From Conus ventricosus (Eukaryota; Mollusca; Gastropoda; Neogastropoda; Conidae), in the NCBI GenBank assembly GCA_018398815.1, contig JAFLJL010014919.1:1-64000 (forward strand): 64,000 bases of DNA. Direction: 5' to 3'. The first letter of the stretch is position 1. Each line of letters begins with the position of its first letter. Below the pieces are notes generated by a model that made no database searches, was not told the DNA's origin, and saw only the letters and a program-made list of their open reading frames with translations. The translations under genes and the position numbers were made by a program. This document shows, piece by piece, positions 11,978 to 25,330 of the stretch.

Positions 11978-11992
11978 CACACACACACACCT
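11905..11992. repeat. (CA)n microsatellite
   Basis: Nearly pure CA with a few ACC and AAC interruptions, preceded by a short (CAGA)n run at 11,893-11,909. It is followed by about 370 bases of unique DNA (12,000-12,365) with no feature recognised. Confidence 0.9.
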
Positions 11993-12367
11993 ACAGACAG
12001 CATTTTCTTCGTTCTCCATTCTAAAGTACTTCCCTGTTCTATAAGAACCTGGAATACAAAAATCAGCTTTGTACACGTGAGAGAAAATAAAAACAGTTGA
12101 TGCAGCCAGGGAGCAGTAGTGTAAATACGAGCAAAGCGAAATCGATACGATGACGCAGCCTAAAACACTGCGAAAACATCAAGTTGTATACACAGACATA
12201 AGTCAGTTGTATCACCATCAATCATTAACGTCAATGTTCACCAATCACTCAATCACGACATTGTCACCATCATCATTAACGTCATTGTTCACCACATCCA
12301 TCATTAACGTCCCATTAGCCATTAACGCCAGCACAAGTTTTTCACACGCCATCGTCATCGTCAACGA

Positions 12368-13515
12368 CCTTCCCCCTCCTCCTCCTCCTCCTCCTCCACC
12401 TCCCCCCCCCCCCCTCCTCCCTCCTCCTCTCCTCCTCCTCCTCTTTCTCCTTCTCTTCTCTCCTCCTCCTCCTCCTCCTCCTCCTCGTTCCCCGTCCTTC
12501 CTTCCTCCTCCTCCCCTCTCCCCCCCCCCCCTCCATCCCTCCTCCCGTCTCCTCCTCCTCCTCTTCCTTCCTCCTTCTCTTCTCCACCTCCTCCTCCTCC
12601 TCCTCCCCTTCTCCTCCTCCTCCCCTCCTCCTCCACCTTCTCCTCCTCCTCCTCCTCCTCCTCCTCCTCCTCCTCGCTCCTTCCTCCTTCTCCTCCTTCT
12701 CCCCTTCTCCCCTCCTCCTCCTTCTCCTCCTCCTCCTCCTCCACCTCTCCTCCACCTCCTTCTCCTCCTCCTCTCTCCTCCTCCTCCGCCTCCTCCTCGT
12801 CCGTCCTCACCCTCCTCCTCCTCTTCTTCCCTCCTTCTCCTCCTCCTCCTCCTCCTCCTCCACACGTCTCCTCCTCTCCTCCACCTCCTTCTCCTCCTCC
12901 TTCTCCCACCTTCTCTCCTCTCTTCTCCTCCTCCTCCTCCATCTCCACCGCCTCCCGCCTTCCTCCTCCTCCTCCTCCTCCATCCTCCTCCTCCTCCTAC
13001 CTTCTCCTCCTCCTCCTTCCTCCTCCTCCTTCTCCTCCTCCTCCTCCTCCTCCTCCTCCTCCTCCTCCTCCAACCTTCTTTCCTCCTCCTCCTCCTCCTC
13101 CTCCCACCTCCTCCTCCTCCTCCGCCTCCACCTTCTCCCTCCTCCTCCTCCTCCACTTCTCCTCCTCCTCCTCCCCTCCTCCTTCTCACTCCACTCCTGC
13201 ACCTTCTCCTCCTCCTCTCCTCCTGCACTTCTCCTCCTCCTCCTCTCTTCTCCCTTCTCCTCCTCCTCCTTCTCCCCCTCTCTCTCCTCCTCCTCCACCT
13301 TCTTCTCCTCCTCCTCCCCTCCCCTCCTCCTTCTTCCCTCCTCCTCCTCCTCCACCTCCTCCTCCTCCTCCTCCTCCTCCTCCCCTTCTCCTCCTCCCCT
13401 CCTTCTTGTCCTCCTCCGCCTCCTCCTTCTCTCCTCCTCCTCCCCTTCTTCTCCTCTTCCACCTCCACCTTCCTCCTCTCCTCCTCCTTCTCCTCTTCCT
13501 CCTCCTCTTCGTGTT
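12368..13515. repeat. (CCT)n/(CTT)n polypyrimidine tract, 1.15 kb
   Basis: An almost uninterrupted pyrimidine strand made mostly of CTC and CTT triplets; the complementary strand is purine. This explains the Pro/Ser/Leu frame of more than 500 codons on + and the Glu/Gly/Arg frames on -. Mirror-symmetric homopurine tracts like this can form triplex (H-DNA). Confidence 0.95.
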
Positions 13516-14240
13516 TTGTTCTTGTTCTTGTTCTACTTCACCACTTTGACTTCACAATGGGAGTAATGCGCAGTAATGTCTGTACTCTATTTTTAATTGT
13601 TTTGTCGCTGAGAAGGCATATTGGACCGAAAATGTGTCATGTTTTTGTGTCGTGCATTAAAACTGCGTTACTTCATCACTTTGTTTTTGTGTGCTCTTCT
13701 GCTTTTTTTTTCGTCGTGTTCCGGTAACGCTGCAGTTTTGTCTCATTTGCCTTCTTCTTCTTCTTCAGTGGCAGAAGCAGCTCAATATAGTTCACAATGC
13801 GGACGTGGCTGTACAGGTGGTGATTCGCATTGTCCTCACAGAACCATTATGATTACGCGATTTGTCTCATATAGAAAACTTCCGATTTATTCAAAACGTG
13901 TTTCTGCATCAATAGCAGCCCAAGAACAGAACATACTTCCAGCGAAATCGTGGCTCTCCAGCATCTGTCGACATTCAAAACAAAATAAATTAGTTCTGTT
14001 TGATACCATGACTGAGCTGCCCGCAGAAGCCGCCAGAAACAGAATGTGCATAACATGCTGTATCAATGCGGAGACAGTTGTTGAGCTTGCGATTAAACGA
14101 TTTGAAGTGTGCCATATTAGCACTCCATTTTGTTTTAATTTCACATCATTTTCGTTTTCCATTTGGACTGCTATTGTTTGGTGGTGATTTAAAAAAAAAA
14201 ATAAGATTTCAAAAATGGAGTACCGATGGCGGCGAATGAT
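13516..14240. other. Unique sequence, no gene supported
   Basis: Ordinary-complexity DNA. A + frame at 13,621-14,187 is open for 188 codons, starts in unique DNA and crosses a short (TTC)n at 13,751-13,769 that ends in CAG, which could act as a splice acceptor. The translation has several Cys but no spacing pattern or domain that I recognise. Codon content does not distinguish it from chance. Confidence 0.35.
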
Positions 14241-14241
14241 G

Positions 14242-14782
14242 CAAAAATTAGGAATAGAGTTGTTTTTTAGAACTTACCGCAATGACATTACCAAACAAAG
14301 CACATGACAAGACACGATGCATTCAACCACTTGGGTCTTCTCAAGGCGAAAAAATAAATCACATATAACCTGTGGGACAGTACTAACACAGAACGACAAA
14401 AGAAGACAGAAAAAAGACTCATCCGATTTTCGTCCATGGGTCGTGGGCCGGAAATGACATGGGGCCAGGGATCTTGGGAAGAAACCCATCATATACACCC
14501 CCACACACCTCCCCCGACGCAACCCCCCCCCCCCCCCCCTCCTTTTCCTCTCCAATATCCCCCTGGCCCATGTCATTTCCGCCCACTCGACACATGACGA
14601 AAACGATGATCATTTTCTTTCTTCTTTTTTCGTTCTTTGTTTGTACGTCCCACATTTTAAATGTGATTTATTTTTCCCTGAAGAAGACCCAATGGTTGAA
14701 ATGCATCGGTCTTGTCATGTGCTTTGTATTGTCCAATGTCATTGGCGGTAAGTGTCTAAACAAACTCTATTCCTAATTTTTG
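14242..14782. mobile_element. Foldback element 1 (long imperfect inverted repeat)
   Basis: The ends are CAAAAATTAGGAATAGAG (14,242) and its complement CTCTATTCCTAATTTTTG (ending 14,782). The arms, about 14,242-14,470 and 14,563-14,782, stay complementary along their length, including ATGACATT, GCACATGACAAGAC, TGCATTTCAACC and GGAAATGACATGGGCC. The central loop holds a C-run. Each arm carries a CTGAAGAAGACC-loop-GGTTGAAATGC motif pointing outward. No transposase is present. It could be a non-autonomous foldback/MITE-like element or a recent head-to-head duplication. Confidence 0.75.
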
Positions 14783-14799
14783 TAAATAAGAGTTTACTG

Positions 14800-17700
14800 A
14801 GCAGAGCCGTCAAAGTCTTTTTCCATAAGCCTAACCATTCACACATAATGGTCATAGCAGAGCCGTCTAAGTCTTTCAATTAACCTAACCATTCACACAT
14901 AAGGCATAGCAGAGCCGTGTAGGCTTACAGTAAGCCTAACCATTCTCACATAATTGCAATAGCAGAGCCGTGATGGCTATCAAAAAGCAAACCATTCACA
15001 CCTAATGGCATAGCAGAGCGTGTAAGGCTTTTCAATAAGCCTAACCATTCCACAACATAAGGCATAGCAGAGCCGTGTAAGGCTTTCAATAAGCCTAACC
15101 CTTCACACATAATTGGCATAGCAAGCCGTGTAAGGCTTTCAATAAGCCAAACCATTCACACATATGGCATAGCAGAGCGTGTAAGGCTTACAATAAGCCA
15201 AACCATTCACACATAATGGCAGTAGCACAGCCTTTAAGGCTTTCATAAGCCTAACTCATTCACAACATAATGGCAATAGCAGAGCCGTTGTAAAGGGCTT
15301 TCAATACCAACCATTCACACATAATGGCATAGCAGAGCCGTGTAGCTTTCCAATAAGCCAAACCATTCACACAAATGCTATTAGCAGACGTGTAAGCTTT
15401 TCAATAACCAAACCATTCACACATAATGGCATAGCAGAGCCGTGTAAGGCTTTCAATAAGCCAAAACCAATTCACACATAATGGCATAGCAGAGCCTGAA
15501 AGGCTTTCAATAAGCCAAAACCAATCACACATAATGGCACAGCAGAGCCGGGTAATGGCTTTCAATAAGCTAACCAGTCACACATAATGCATAGCAGAGC
15601 CGAGTAACTTTCAATAAGCCTAACCATTCACACATATGCATAGCCAGAGCCGTGTAAGCTTTCAATATCCAACCAATCACACTAATGGCATAGCAGAGCC
15701 GTAAAGCTTTCAATAAGCCTAACCATTCACACAAAATGGCATAGCAGAGCCGTGTAAGGCTTTTCAATAACCTACCATTCACTCACATAATGGCAAAGCA
15801 GAGCCGTGTAAGGCTTTCAATAAGCCTTAACCATTCAATACATAAGGCATGCAGAGCCGTGTAAAGGCGTTCAATAAGCCAAACCATTCACACATAATGG
15901 CATACAGAGCCGTGTAAGGCTTCACTAAGCCTAACCATTCACACATAATGGCATAGCAAGCCGTGTAGGCTTTCAATAAGCCTAACCATTCACACATAAT
16001 GGCAAGCAGAGCCGTGTAAGCTTTCATAACCTAATCCATTCACGACATAATGGCATAGCAGAGCCGTGTAAGGCTTTCATGAAGCCTAACCATTCACACC
16101 TAATGTCCATAGCAAGCCGAGTAAGCTTTCAATAAGCCTAACCATTCACACAAAATGGCATAGCAGAGCCGTGTAAGCTTTCAATAAAGCCTAACCATTC
16201 ACACATAATGCATAGCAACCGGGTAAGGCTTTCTAATAAGCCTAAGCCATTCACACATAATTGGCATAGCAGAGCCGTGTAAGGCTCTCAATAACCTAAT
16301 CCATTCACACATAATGGCATAGCAGAGCCGTGTAAGCTTTCCAATAAGCCTAACCATATCCACGACATAATGGCATAGCAATACCGTGTAAGGCTTTCAA
16401 TAAGCCTAACAATTCAACTCACATCATGGCATACAGAGCCGTGATAAGGCTTTCATAAGCCTAACCATCCCACATAATGGCATAGCAGAGCCAGTGTAAG
16501 GACTTTCAATAAGCCTAACCATTCACACATCAAGCATAGCATAGCCGTGTAAGGCTTTCATAAGCCTAACAATCACACATAATGCAGCAAGCGTGTAAGG
16601 CTTTCAATAAGCCTAACCATTCACTACACTGCATAGCAAAGCCGTGATAAGGCTTTCAATAACCTACCATTCACACATAATGCATAGCAAGCCGTGTAAG
16701 GCTTTCAATAAGCCAAACCATTCACAACTAATGCATAGCAGAAGCCTTAAGGCTTCAATAAGCCTAACCATTTCACACATCATGCATAGCAGAGCCGTGT
16801 AAGGCTTTCAATAAGCCTAACCCATTCACACATAATGGCATAGCAGAGCCGTGTAAGGCTTTCATAAGCCTAACCATTCACACATAATGGCATAGCATAG
16901 CCGGTACGGCTTTAATAAGCCTAACCATTCACACATAATGCATATAGCCAGCCGTGTAAGGTCTTTCAATAAGCCTAAACATCACACATAATGGCATAGC
17001 AGAGCGTGATAAGGGCTTCAATAAGCCTAACCATTCACACATAATGGCATAGCAGAGCACGTGTACGCTTACAATAATCCTAACCATTCACACATAATGG
17101 CATAGCAAGCCGTGTAAGCTTTCATAAGCCAAACCATTCACACATAATGGCATAGCAAGCCGTTAAGCCTTTCAAACAGCCTAACCATTCACACATAATG
17201 GCATAGCAGAGCCGTGTAAGGCTTTCAATAAGCCGAACCATTCACACATAATGCATACAACCGTTTAAGGCTTTCAAATAAGCCAAACCATTCACACATA
17301 CTGGCATAGCAAGCCGTGTAAGGCATTCAAAAGCCTAACCATTCACACAATTGCCCAAAAAAAATAAAAGCAGAGCCGTGAAGGCTTTCAAGAAGCCTAA
17401 CCCATTCACACATACTGGCATATGGCCAAGCCGAGAAGGCTTTTCAATAAGCCAAACCATTCACACATAATGGCTTAGCAGGAAGCCGTGTAAGGCTTTC
17501 AATTAAGCCAAACCATTCACACTAATGGCATACAAGCCGTTAACTTTCATAAGCCAAACCATTCAATCACATCATGGCATAGCAGAGCGTGTAAGCTTTC
17601 AATAAGCCTAACCATACCACATAATCGGCATAGCAGAGCGTGTAAACGGCTTTCAATATCCTAACATTCACACATAAGGCATAGCAAGCCTGTAAGGCTT

Positions 17701-20700
17701 CAATCACAAACCATCCACACATAAGCATAGCAAGCCGTGGTAAGGCAACAATAAGCCTAACCATTCACACATAATTGCATAGCAGAGCCGTGTAAGGCTT
17801 TTCAATAAGCCAAACCCTTCACACATAATGGCATAGCAGAGCCGTTGTAAGGCTTTCAATAAGCCTAACCAATCACACATAATATGGGCATAGCAGACGT
17901 GAAAGGCTTTCAATAAGCCTAACCATTCACACATAATGCATAGCAGAGCGGGTAAGCTTTCAATAACCTAACCATTCCACACATAAAGGCATAGCAGAGC
18001 CGTGTAAGGCTCTCAATAAGCCTAACCAATTCACACATAATGGCATAGCAAGCCGTGTAAGGCTTTCAATAAGCCTAACCATTCACACATAAAGGCATAG
18101 CGAGCCGTGTAAGGCTTTCAATAAGCCGAACCATTCACAACATAAGGCATAGCAGAGCCGTTACGGCTTTCAATAACCCAACATTCCACCTAATGGCATA
18201 GCAGAGCCGAGTAAGGCTTTCATAACCTAACCATCACACAAAATGCAATAGCAGAGCGTGTAAGGTCTTCAATAAGCCTAACCATTCTCACATCATGGCA
18301 TACGAGCCGTGTAAGGCTTTCAAAAACCAAACCATTCACACATCATGGCATAGCAGAGCCGTGATAAGGCTATCAATAAGCCTAACCATTCACAAATAAT
18401 GGCAAATCCAGACCGAGTAAGGCTTTCAATAAGCCAAACCATTCAAACATAATGGCATAGCAAGCCGAGTAAGGCATCATTACGCCTAACCATTCACACA
18501 TAATGTCATATCAAGCGTGTAAGGCTTCAATAAGCCTAACCATACTCACACATATCATAGCAGAAGCCGTGTAAAAGCTATCAATAAGTCCAAACCATTC
18601 ACACATAAATGGCAATAGCAGAGCCGTGTAAGGCTTTCCATAAGCCAACCATTCACACATAATGGCATAGCAAGAGCCGTTGAGTAAAGCTTTCAATCAG
18701 CTAACCATACAACAATAATGGCATAGCAGAGCCGGTAAGCTTTCTCAATAAGCCTAACCATTCCCACACATAATGGCATAGCAGAGGCCGGTAAGGCATT
18801 CAATAAGCCAACCAATCACACATAAGCATAAGCAGAGCCGTAAAGCATTCAATAAGCCTAACCATTCCACCCATAAATGGCATAGCAGAGCCGTGTAAGG
18901 CTTTTCAATAAGCCTAACCATTTCACACAAACTGCAATAGCATAGCCGTGATAAGCTTTCAATAAGCCTAACCATTCACACATAATGGCATAGCAGAGCG
19001 TGTAAGCATTCAAAAAAAAGCCAAACCATTCCACACATAATGGCATAGCAAGCCGTGTACGCTTCAATAAGCCTAACCATTCACGACATAATGGCATAGC
19101 AGAGCCGTTCAGGCTTTCAATAAGCCTACCCATACACACAAATGGCATAGCAGAGCTGTAAGGCTTTCAATAAGCCAACCCATTCACACATAATTGGCAT
19201 ACAGAGCCGTGTAAAGCTTTCCCTAGCCTAACCATTCACACATAATGCATAGCCGAGCGTGTAAGGCTTTCAATAAGCCAAACCATTCACACATCATGGG
19301 CATAGCAGAGCCGGTGAAGGCTTTCAATAAGCCTAACCATTCACACATAAAGGCATAGCAGACCGGTAAGGCTTTCAATAACCGAACCATTCCCACATAA
19401 TGGCATAGCAGAGCCGTGTAAGCTTTCACTAACCAACCATTCACCACATAATGGCATCGCAGGCCGTGTAAGGCTTTCATAAGCCTAACCAATGCACACA
19501 TAATGGTCATAGCAGAGCCCGTGTAAAGCTTTCAATAACCAAACCATTCACAACCTAATTGGCATAAGCATAGCCTGTAAGCTTTTCAATAAGCTAACCA
19601 TTCACACATAATGCAAAGCAGAGCCGGTAAAGGCTTTCAATAAGCTAACCATTCACACATAATGGCATACAGACCGTGTAAGGCTTTCAATAAGCCTACC
19701 ATTCACCACATAATGGCATAGCAGAGCCTGTAAGCCTTTCAATAAGCTATACCATTTCACACATAATGGCATAGCAAGCCGCGTTAAGGCTTTCAATAAG
19801 CCTAACCATTACACACATAATGGCATAGCAAGAGCGTGTAAAGGCTTTCAAAAGCCTACCATTCACACTTAATGCAATAGCATAGCGTCTAAGTCATTCA
19901 ATAAGCCTAACCAATTCACACATAATGGCATCGCAGACCGTGTAAGGCTTTCAATAAGGCCTAACCATATCACACATAATGGCATAAGCAAGCCGTGTAA
20001 GCATTTCAAATAAGCCGAACCATTCACAAACATAAATGCATAGCCGAGCCGTGTAAGGTCTTTCAATGCTAACCATTCACACAAAAAGGCATAGCAATGA
20101 GCGTAGTAAGGCATTCAATAAGCCTAACATCCACACTATGGCATAGCAGAGCCGTGTAAGGCTTTCATAAGCCAAACCATTCACAACATAATGGCATAGC
20201 AAGCCGTGTAAGCAATCAATAAGCCTAACCATTCACACATAATGGCATAGCATAGCCGTGTAAGGCCGTTCAATAACCAAACCATGCACACATAATGGCA
20301 TAGCAGAGGCCTGTAAGGCCTGTTTCCTAGCCCTAACCAATCACAAATAATGGCATAGCAAGCCGTGTAAGGCTTTCAATAAGCCTAACCATTCACACAT
20401 AATGGCATAGCAGAGCCAGTGTAAGGCTTCCAATAAGCCAAACCATTCCACACATAATGGCATAGCAGACCGTGTAAGGCTATCAATAATCCTAACCATT
20501 CACACATAATGGCATAGCAGAGCCTGTAAGGCTTTCAATAACAAACCATTCACACAAATGCATAGCAGAGACCCTGTAAGCCTTTCAATAAGCCTAACCA
20601 TTCACACATAATTGGCATAGCAGAAGCCGTGTAAGGCTTCAATAAGCCTAACCATTCACACATAATGCATAGCAGAGCCGAAAGGCTTTCAATAAGCCTA

Positions 20701-23700
20701 AACCATTCACACATAATGGCAAAGCAGAGCCGTGGTAAGGCTTTCAATAGCCTAACCCATTCACACATAAAGCATAGCAGAGCCGTGTAAGGCTTTCAAT
20801 AAAACCTAACCATTCACACATAATTCATAGTCAGAGCCTGTAAGGCTTTTCAATAACCTAATCCATTCACACATAATGCATAGCAGAGCGTGTAAAGGCT
20901 TTCAATAAGCCTAACCATTCACACAAAATGCATAGCAAGCGTGAAAGTCTTTCAATAAGCCTAACCATTCCCCCATAATGGCATAGCAGAGCCGAGTAAC
21001 GCCTACAAAAAGCCTAACCATTCACAACATAATGCATAGCAGAGCCGTGTAAGTCTTTCAATAAGCCTAACCATTCACACATAATGCATACAGAGCCGTG
21101 TAAGCCCCCCCCCTCCCTTCAATAAGCCTAACCATTCACACATAATGGCATACAGAGCGTGAAGGCCTTCATAAGCCTAACTCATTCACACGATAATGGC
21201 ATAGCAGAGCCTGTAAGGCTTTCAATAAGCCAACCATTCATCAACATAATGGCATAAGCAGAGCCGTGTAAAGGTCCTTCAATCAGCCGTAACCATTCAC
21301 ACATAATGGCCTAGCAAGCCGTAGTAAGGCTTTCAATAAGCCTAACCATTCACTACTAATGGCAAGCATGAGCCGAGTAAGCTGTTCAATAAGCCTAACC
21401 AATCACACATAAAGCATAGGCAAGAGCCGTGTAAGGCTTTCATTAAAGCCCTAACCATCCCACATAATGGCATAGCAAGAGCCGTGTAAGCTTTCATAAG
21501 CCTAACAGTCACACATAATGGCATAGCAGAGCCGTTAAGGCTTTCAATAAAGCCAAACCATTCATACATACAAAAAAATTTTGGCATAAGCAGAGCCGTT
21601 GTAAGGCTTACAATAAGCCAAACCAATCAACACATAATGGCATAGCAGAGCCGTGTAAGGCTTTCAATAGCCTAACCATTCACACATACGGGCATAGCAG
21701 AGCCGTGTAAGGCTATCAATAAGCCTAACCATTCACACATAATGGCATAGCAAGCCGTGTAAGGCCTTTCAATAAGCAAACCAATCACACCATAATGGCA
21801 TTAGCAAGCCGTGTAAGCTTTCAATAAGCCTAACATTCACAGTCATAATGGTATAGCAGAGGCCGTGTAAGGCTTTCAATAAGCCTAACCATCACACATA
21901 ATGGCATAGCAGAGCCCGTGTAAGCGTCAATAAGCCTACCAATCACACATAATGGCATAGCAGAGCCGTGTAAGCATTCAATACGCCTAACCATTCACAC
22001 ATAATGGCAAGAGCAGAGCCGTGTAAGGCTTCAATAAGCCAACCTTCACACTAATGGCTTAGGCAGAGCCGAGTAAGGCTTTCATAAGCCAAACCATTCC
22101 ATCACATAATGGCATAGCAAGCGGTAAGGCTTTCAATAAGCCAAACCATTCAAACATAATGCATAGCAGAGCCGTTAAGGCTTTCAATAAGCCTAACCAT
22201 TCTCACATAATGCATAGCAGAGCGTGTAAGGCTTTCAATAACCTAACCATTCACACATAATGGCATAGCAGAGAGCCGTGTAAGGCTTTTCAATAAGCCT
22301 AACCATTCACACATAATGGCATAGCAGAGCCGTGTAAGGCTTTATCCATAAGCCTAACAAATCGACACACTAAGGCATAGCACAGCCGTGTAAGGCTTTC
22401 AATAAAGCCAAACCATTCACACATAAAGGCATAGCAAGCCGTGTAAGGCTTCAAAAGCCTAACCATATCACACAAAATGGCATAGCAGAGCCGTGTAAGG
22501 ATATCAATAAGCCAAACCATGCCCCCATAATGGAATAGCAGAGCCGTGTAAGGCCTTCAATATGCCTAACCTTCACACAAAATGGCATAGCAAGCCGTGT
22601 ACGGCTTTCAATAACCTAACCATTCACACATAATGGGCAAAGCAAGCCGTGTAAGCTATCAATAAGCTAAACCATTCACACAAAATGGCATAGCAGCGTG
22701 TAAGGCTTTCCAATAAGACTAACCAATCACACATAAGGCATAGCAGAGCCTGAGTAAAGCTTACAATAAGCCTACACCATTCACACATAATGGCATACAG
22801 AGCCGTGTCAGGCTTTCATAAGCCAAACCATTCACGACATAAATGGCATAGCAGAGCCGTGTAACAGGCTTTTTCAAAAAGACTAACCATTCACACATAA
22901 TGGCATGAAAGCCGGTAAGCATTCAATAAGCCTAACCAATCACACATAATGGCATAGCAGAGCCGTGTAAGGCTTTTCAATAACCTAACCATTCACACAA
23001 AATGGCATAGCAGAGCCGTGTAAGACTTTCAATAACAAACCATTCCCACATAATGGCATAGCAGACCGTAGTAAGCTTTCAATAAGCTAACCAATCACAC
23101 GATAATGCATAAGCAAGCCGTGTAAGGCTTTCAATAAGCCTAACCATTCACACAGTAATGTCATAGCAAGCCGTGTAAGCTTCAATAAGCCTAACCATTC
23201 ACACTTAATGGCATAGCAAGCCGTGTAAGGCTTTCAATAAGCCTGACCATTCACACTTAATGGCATAGCAGAGCCTGTAAGGCTTTCACTAAGTCTAACC
23301 ATTCACAACATAATGGCAAAGCAGAGCTGTGTAAGCTTTCATTAAGCTAACCCTACACACATAATGGGCATAGCAAGAGCTGTAAGGCTTTCATAAGCCT
23401 AACCATTCATACACAGAAATGGCATAGCAGACCGTGTAAGCTTTCCATAACCTAACCATTCACACAATAATGGCAAGCAGAGCCGGAAGCTTTCAATCAG
23501 CCTAACCAATTCACACATAATGCATAGCAAAGCCGTGGTCAAGGCTTACAATAAGCCTAACCATTCACACCTAATGCAGAGCAAGCCATGTAAGGCTTTC
23601 AAAAAAGCCTAACTAACCATTCACACATAAATGGCAATCAACCGTGTAAGGCTTTCAATATGCCAAACATTCACACATAATGAATGGCAAAGCAAGCCGT

Positions 23701-25013
23701 GAAGGCTTTTTCAATAAGCCTAAACCATCACACATAATGGCATAGCAGAGCTGTAAGCTTTCATATAAGCCCACCATTCCACAAATGGCATAGGAGAGCC
23801 GTGTAAGGCTTTCATAAGCCTAACCAATCACACATAAGGCAACAAGCCGTTAAGGCCTTTTCAATAAGCCTAACCATTCACACATAAAGGCATTAGCAGA
23901 GCGTGTAAGGCTTTCAATAAGCCTAACCATCACACATAATGGCATAGCAGAGCCGTTAAGGCTTACAATAAGCCAAACCATTCAACAAAAAGGCATAGCA
24001 GAGCCGTGTCAGGCTTACAAATAAGCCTAACCATCACACATCATGGCATAGCAGAGCGTGTAAAGGGCTTTCAATAAGCCAAACCATTCCAGCACATAAT
24101 GGCATAGCCGAGGCCTGTAACGGCTTTCAATAAGCCTGACCATTCACAACCATAATGGCATAGTAGCAAGCCGTGTAAGGCTTTCAATAAGCTACCATTT
24201 CACAACATAATGGCATAGCAGAGCCGTGTAGGCTTACATAAGCCTAACCATTCACAACAGAATGGCATAGCAAGCCGTGTAAGCTTTCCAATAAGCCTAC
24301 CATTCACACAGAATTGCAATAGCAGAGCCGTGTAAGGCACATCAATCAGCCTAACCATCACACAAAATGGCATAGCGAGCCGTGTAAGGCTTCATAAGCA
24401 CCATTCCAACATAAGGCATAGCAGAGCCGCTTAAGGCTTTCAATAACCCAACCAATTCACACATAATGGCATAGGCAGAGCCGTGTAAGGCTTTCAATAA
24501 GCCTGACCATTCATCACAACATAACATGTCAATAGCAGATCCAGTTAAGGCTTCAATAAGCCTAACCATTCACACATAATGGCATAGCAAGCCGTGTTAA
24601 GGCTTTCATAAAGCCTGATCCATTCCACACATAATGGCATAGCATAGCCGTGTAAGGCTTTCACTACGCCTGACAATCACACAACACGGCATAGTCAGAG
24701 CCCGTTAAGGCTTCATAAGCCTGACCAATCACAACATAATGGCAATAGCAAGCCGTGTAAGCTTCACTAAGCAATGCCCATCAACACATAAAGGCATAGC
24801 AGAGCAGTGTAAGCTTTTCAATAAGCCTGACCATTCACACATAAAGGCGAAAGCAAGCCCGCGTACGGCTTTCAATAAAAGCCTGACCATACACCCCTAA
24901 ATGTCAAAGAGCAGAGCGTTAAGGCTTTCAATAAGCTGACCATTCACACCAAGAGGCCATATCGAGCCGTGTAAGGCTTTCAAATAAGCCTACATTCCCA
25001 CATAAAAGGCATC
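14800..25013 (+). repeat. 53-bp satellite array, about 190 units
   Basis: Consensus blocks in order are GGCATAGCAGAGCCGTGTAA, GGCTTTCAATAAGCCTAACC and ATTCACACATAAT, with a 53-bp period. A perfect 6-bp hairpin (AGGCTT-TCAAT-AAGCCT) sits in every intact unit. About 10.2 kb of head-to-tail units fill the region with no break beyond short inserted runs (for example 17,349-17,365 and 21,105-21,117). Units differ mainly by missing or extra single bases, spread evenly along the array, which fits uncorrected long-read error on top of real variation. The minus-strand frames with recurring MCEWLGLLKAL-type peptides are translations of three-unit cycles. An inverted copy is at 62,680-64,000. Confidence 0.97.
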
Positions 25014-25127
25014 AATTTCCTGATACTTTTCATTCGTTCACTTATTCATTCTGATCAATCGATATTCAATCATTATTCAATCTTCTTTTGCTCTTTTCCA
25101 CGACTCTTCGTCTTCGTCTTCGTCCAA

Positions 25128-25174
<47 letters not shown>

Positions 25175-25330
25175 CATCGTCGTCGTCGTCGTCGTCGTCT
25201 TCTTCTTCTTCTTCTTCTTCTTCTCTTACTCATCTTCTTCTTCTTCTTAAGGACAATCCATAGATAAGCGGAGAAACGCTGCAACCCGGGATCCTTCTTC
25301 AGAGACACGTCAGACCGTTGAGAAAGCTTG
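25014..25330. repeat. Satellite border and (ATC)n, (TCG)n, (TTC)n microsatellites
   Basis: 25,014-25,120 is unique with repeated ATTCATT-like words. 25,126-25,173 is mostly (ATC)n, 25,175-25,199 (GTC)n, and 25,200-25,250 (TTC)n. The same order is seen in reverse complement at 62,470-62,680. Confidence 0.85.

Noticed and set aside
12150..13727. Open frame of 525 codons rich in Pro, Ser and Leu, with long Glu/Gly/Arg frames on the other strand
   Set aside because: It is the translation of the CCT/CTT tract; triplets without stop codons are expected in all frames.
13621..14187. 188-codon frame in unique DNA as a host gene
   Set aside because: No domain, no convincing splice sites around it, and it ends next to the foldback element; left as unsupported.
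14946..24569. Recurring minus-strand peptides of the MCEWLGLLKAL type, apparently a repeat protein
   Set aside because: They come from reading the 53-bp satellite in rotating frames and are broken every few units by stops and indels.
14800..25013. CRISPR-like regular repeats
   Set aside because: There are no spacers: the whole 53-bp unit is repeated head to tail, the context is animal DNA, and no cas genes are present.
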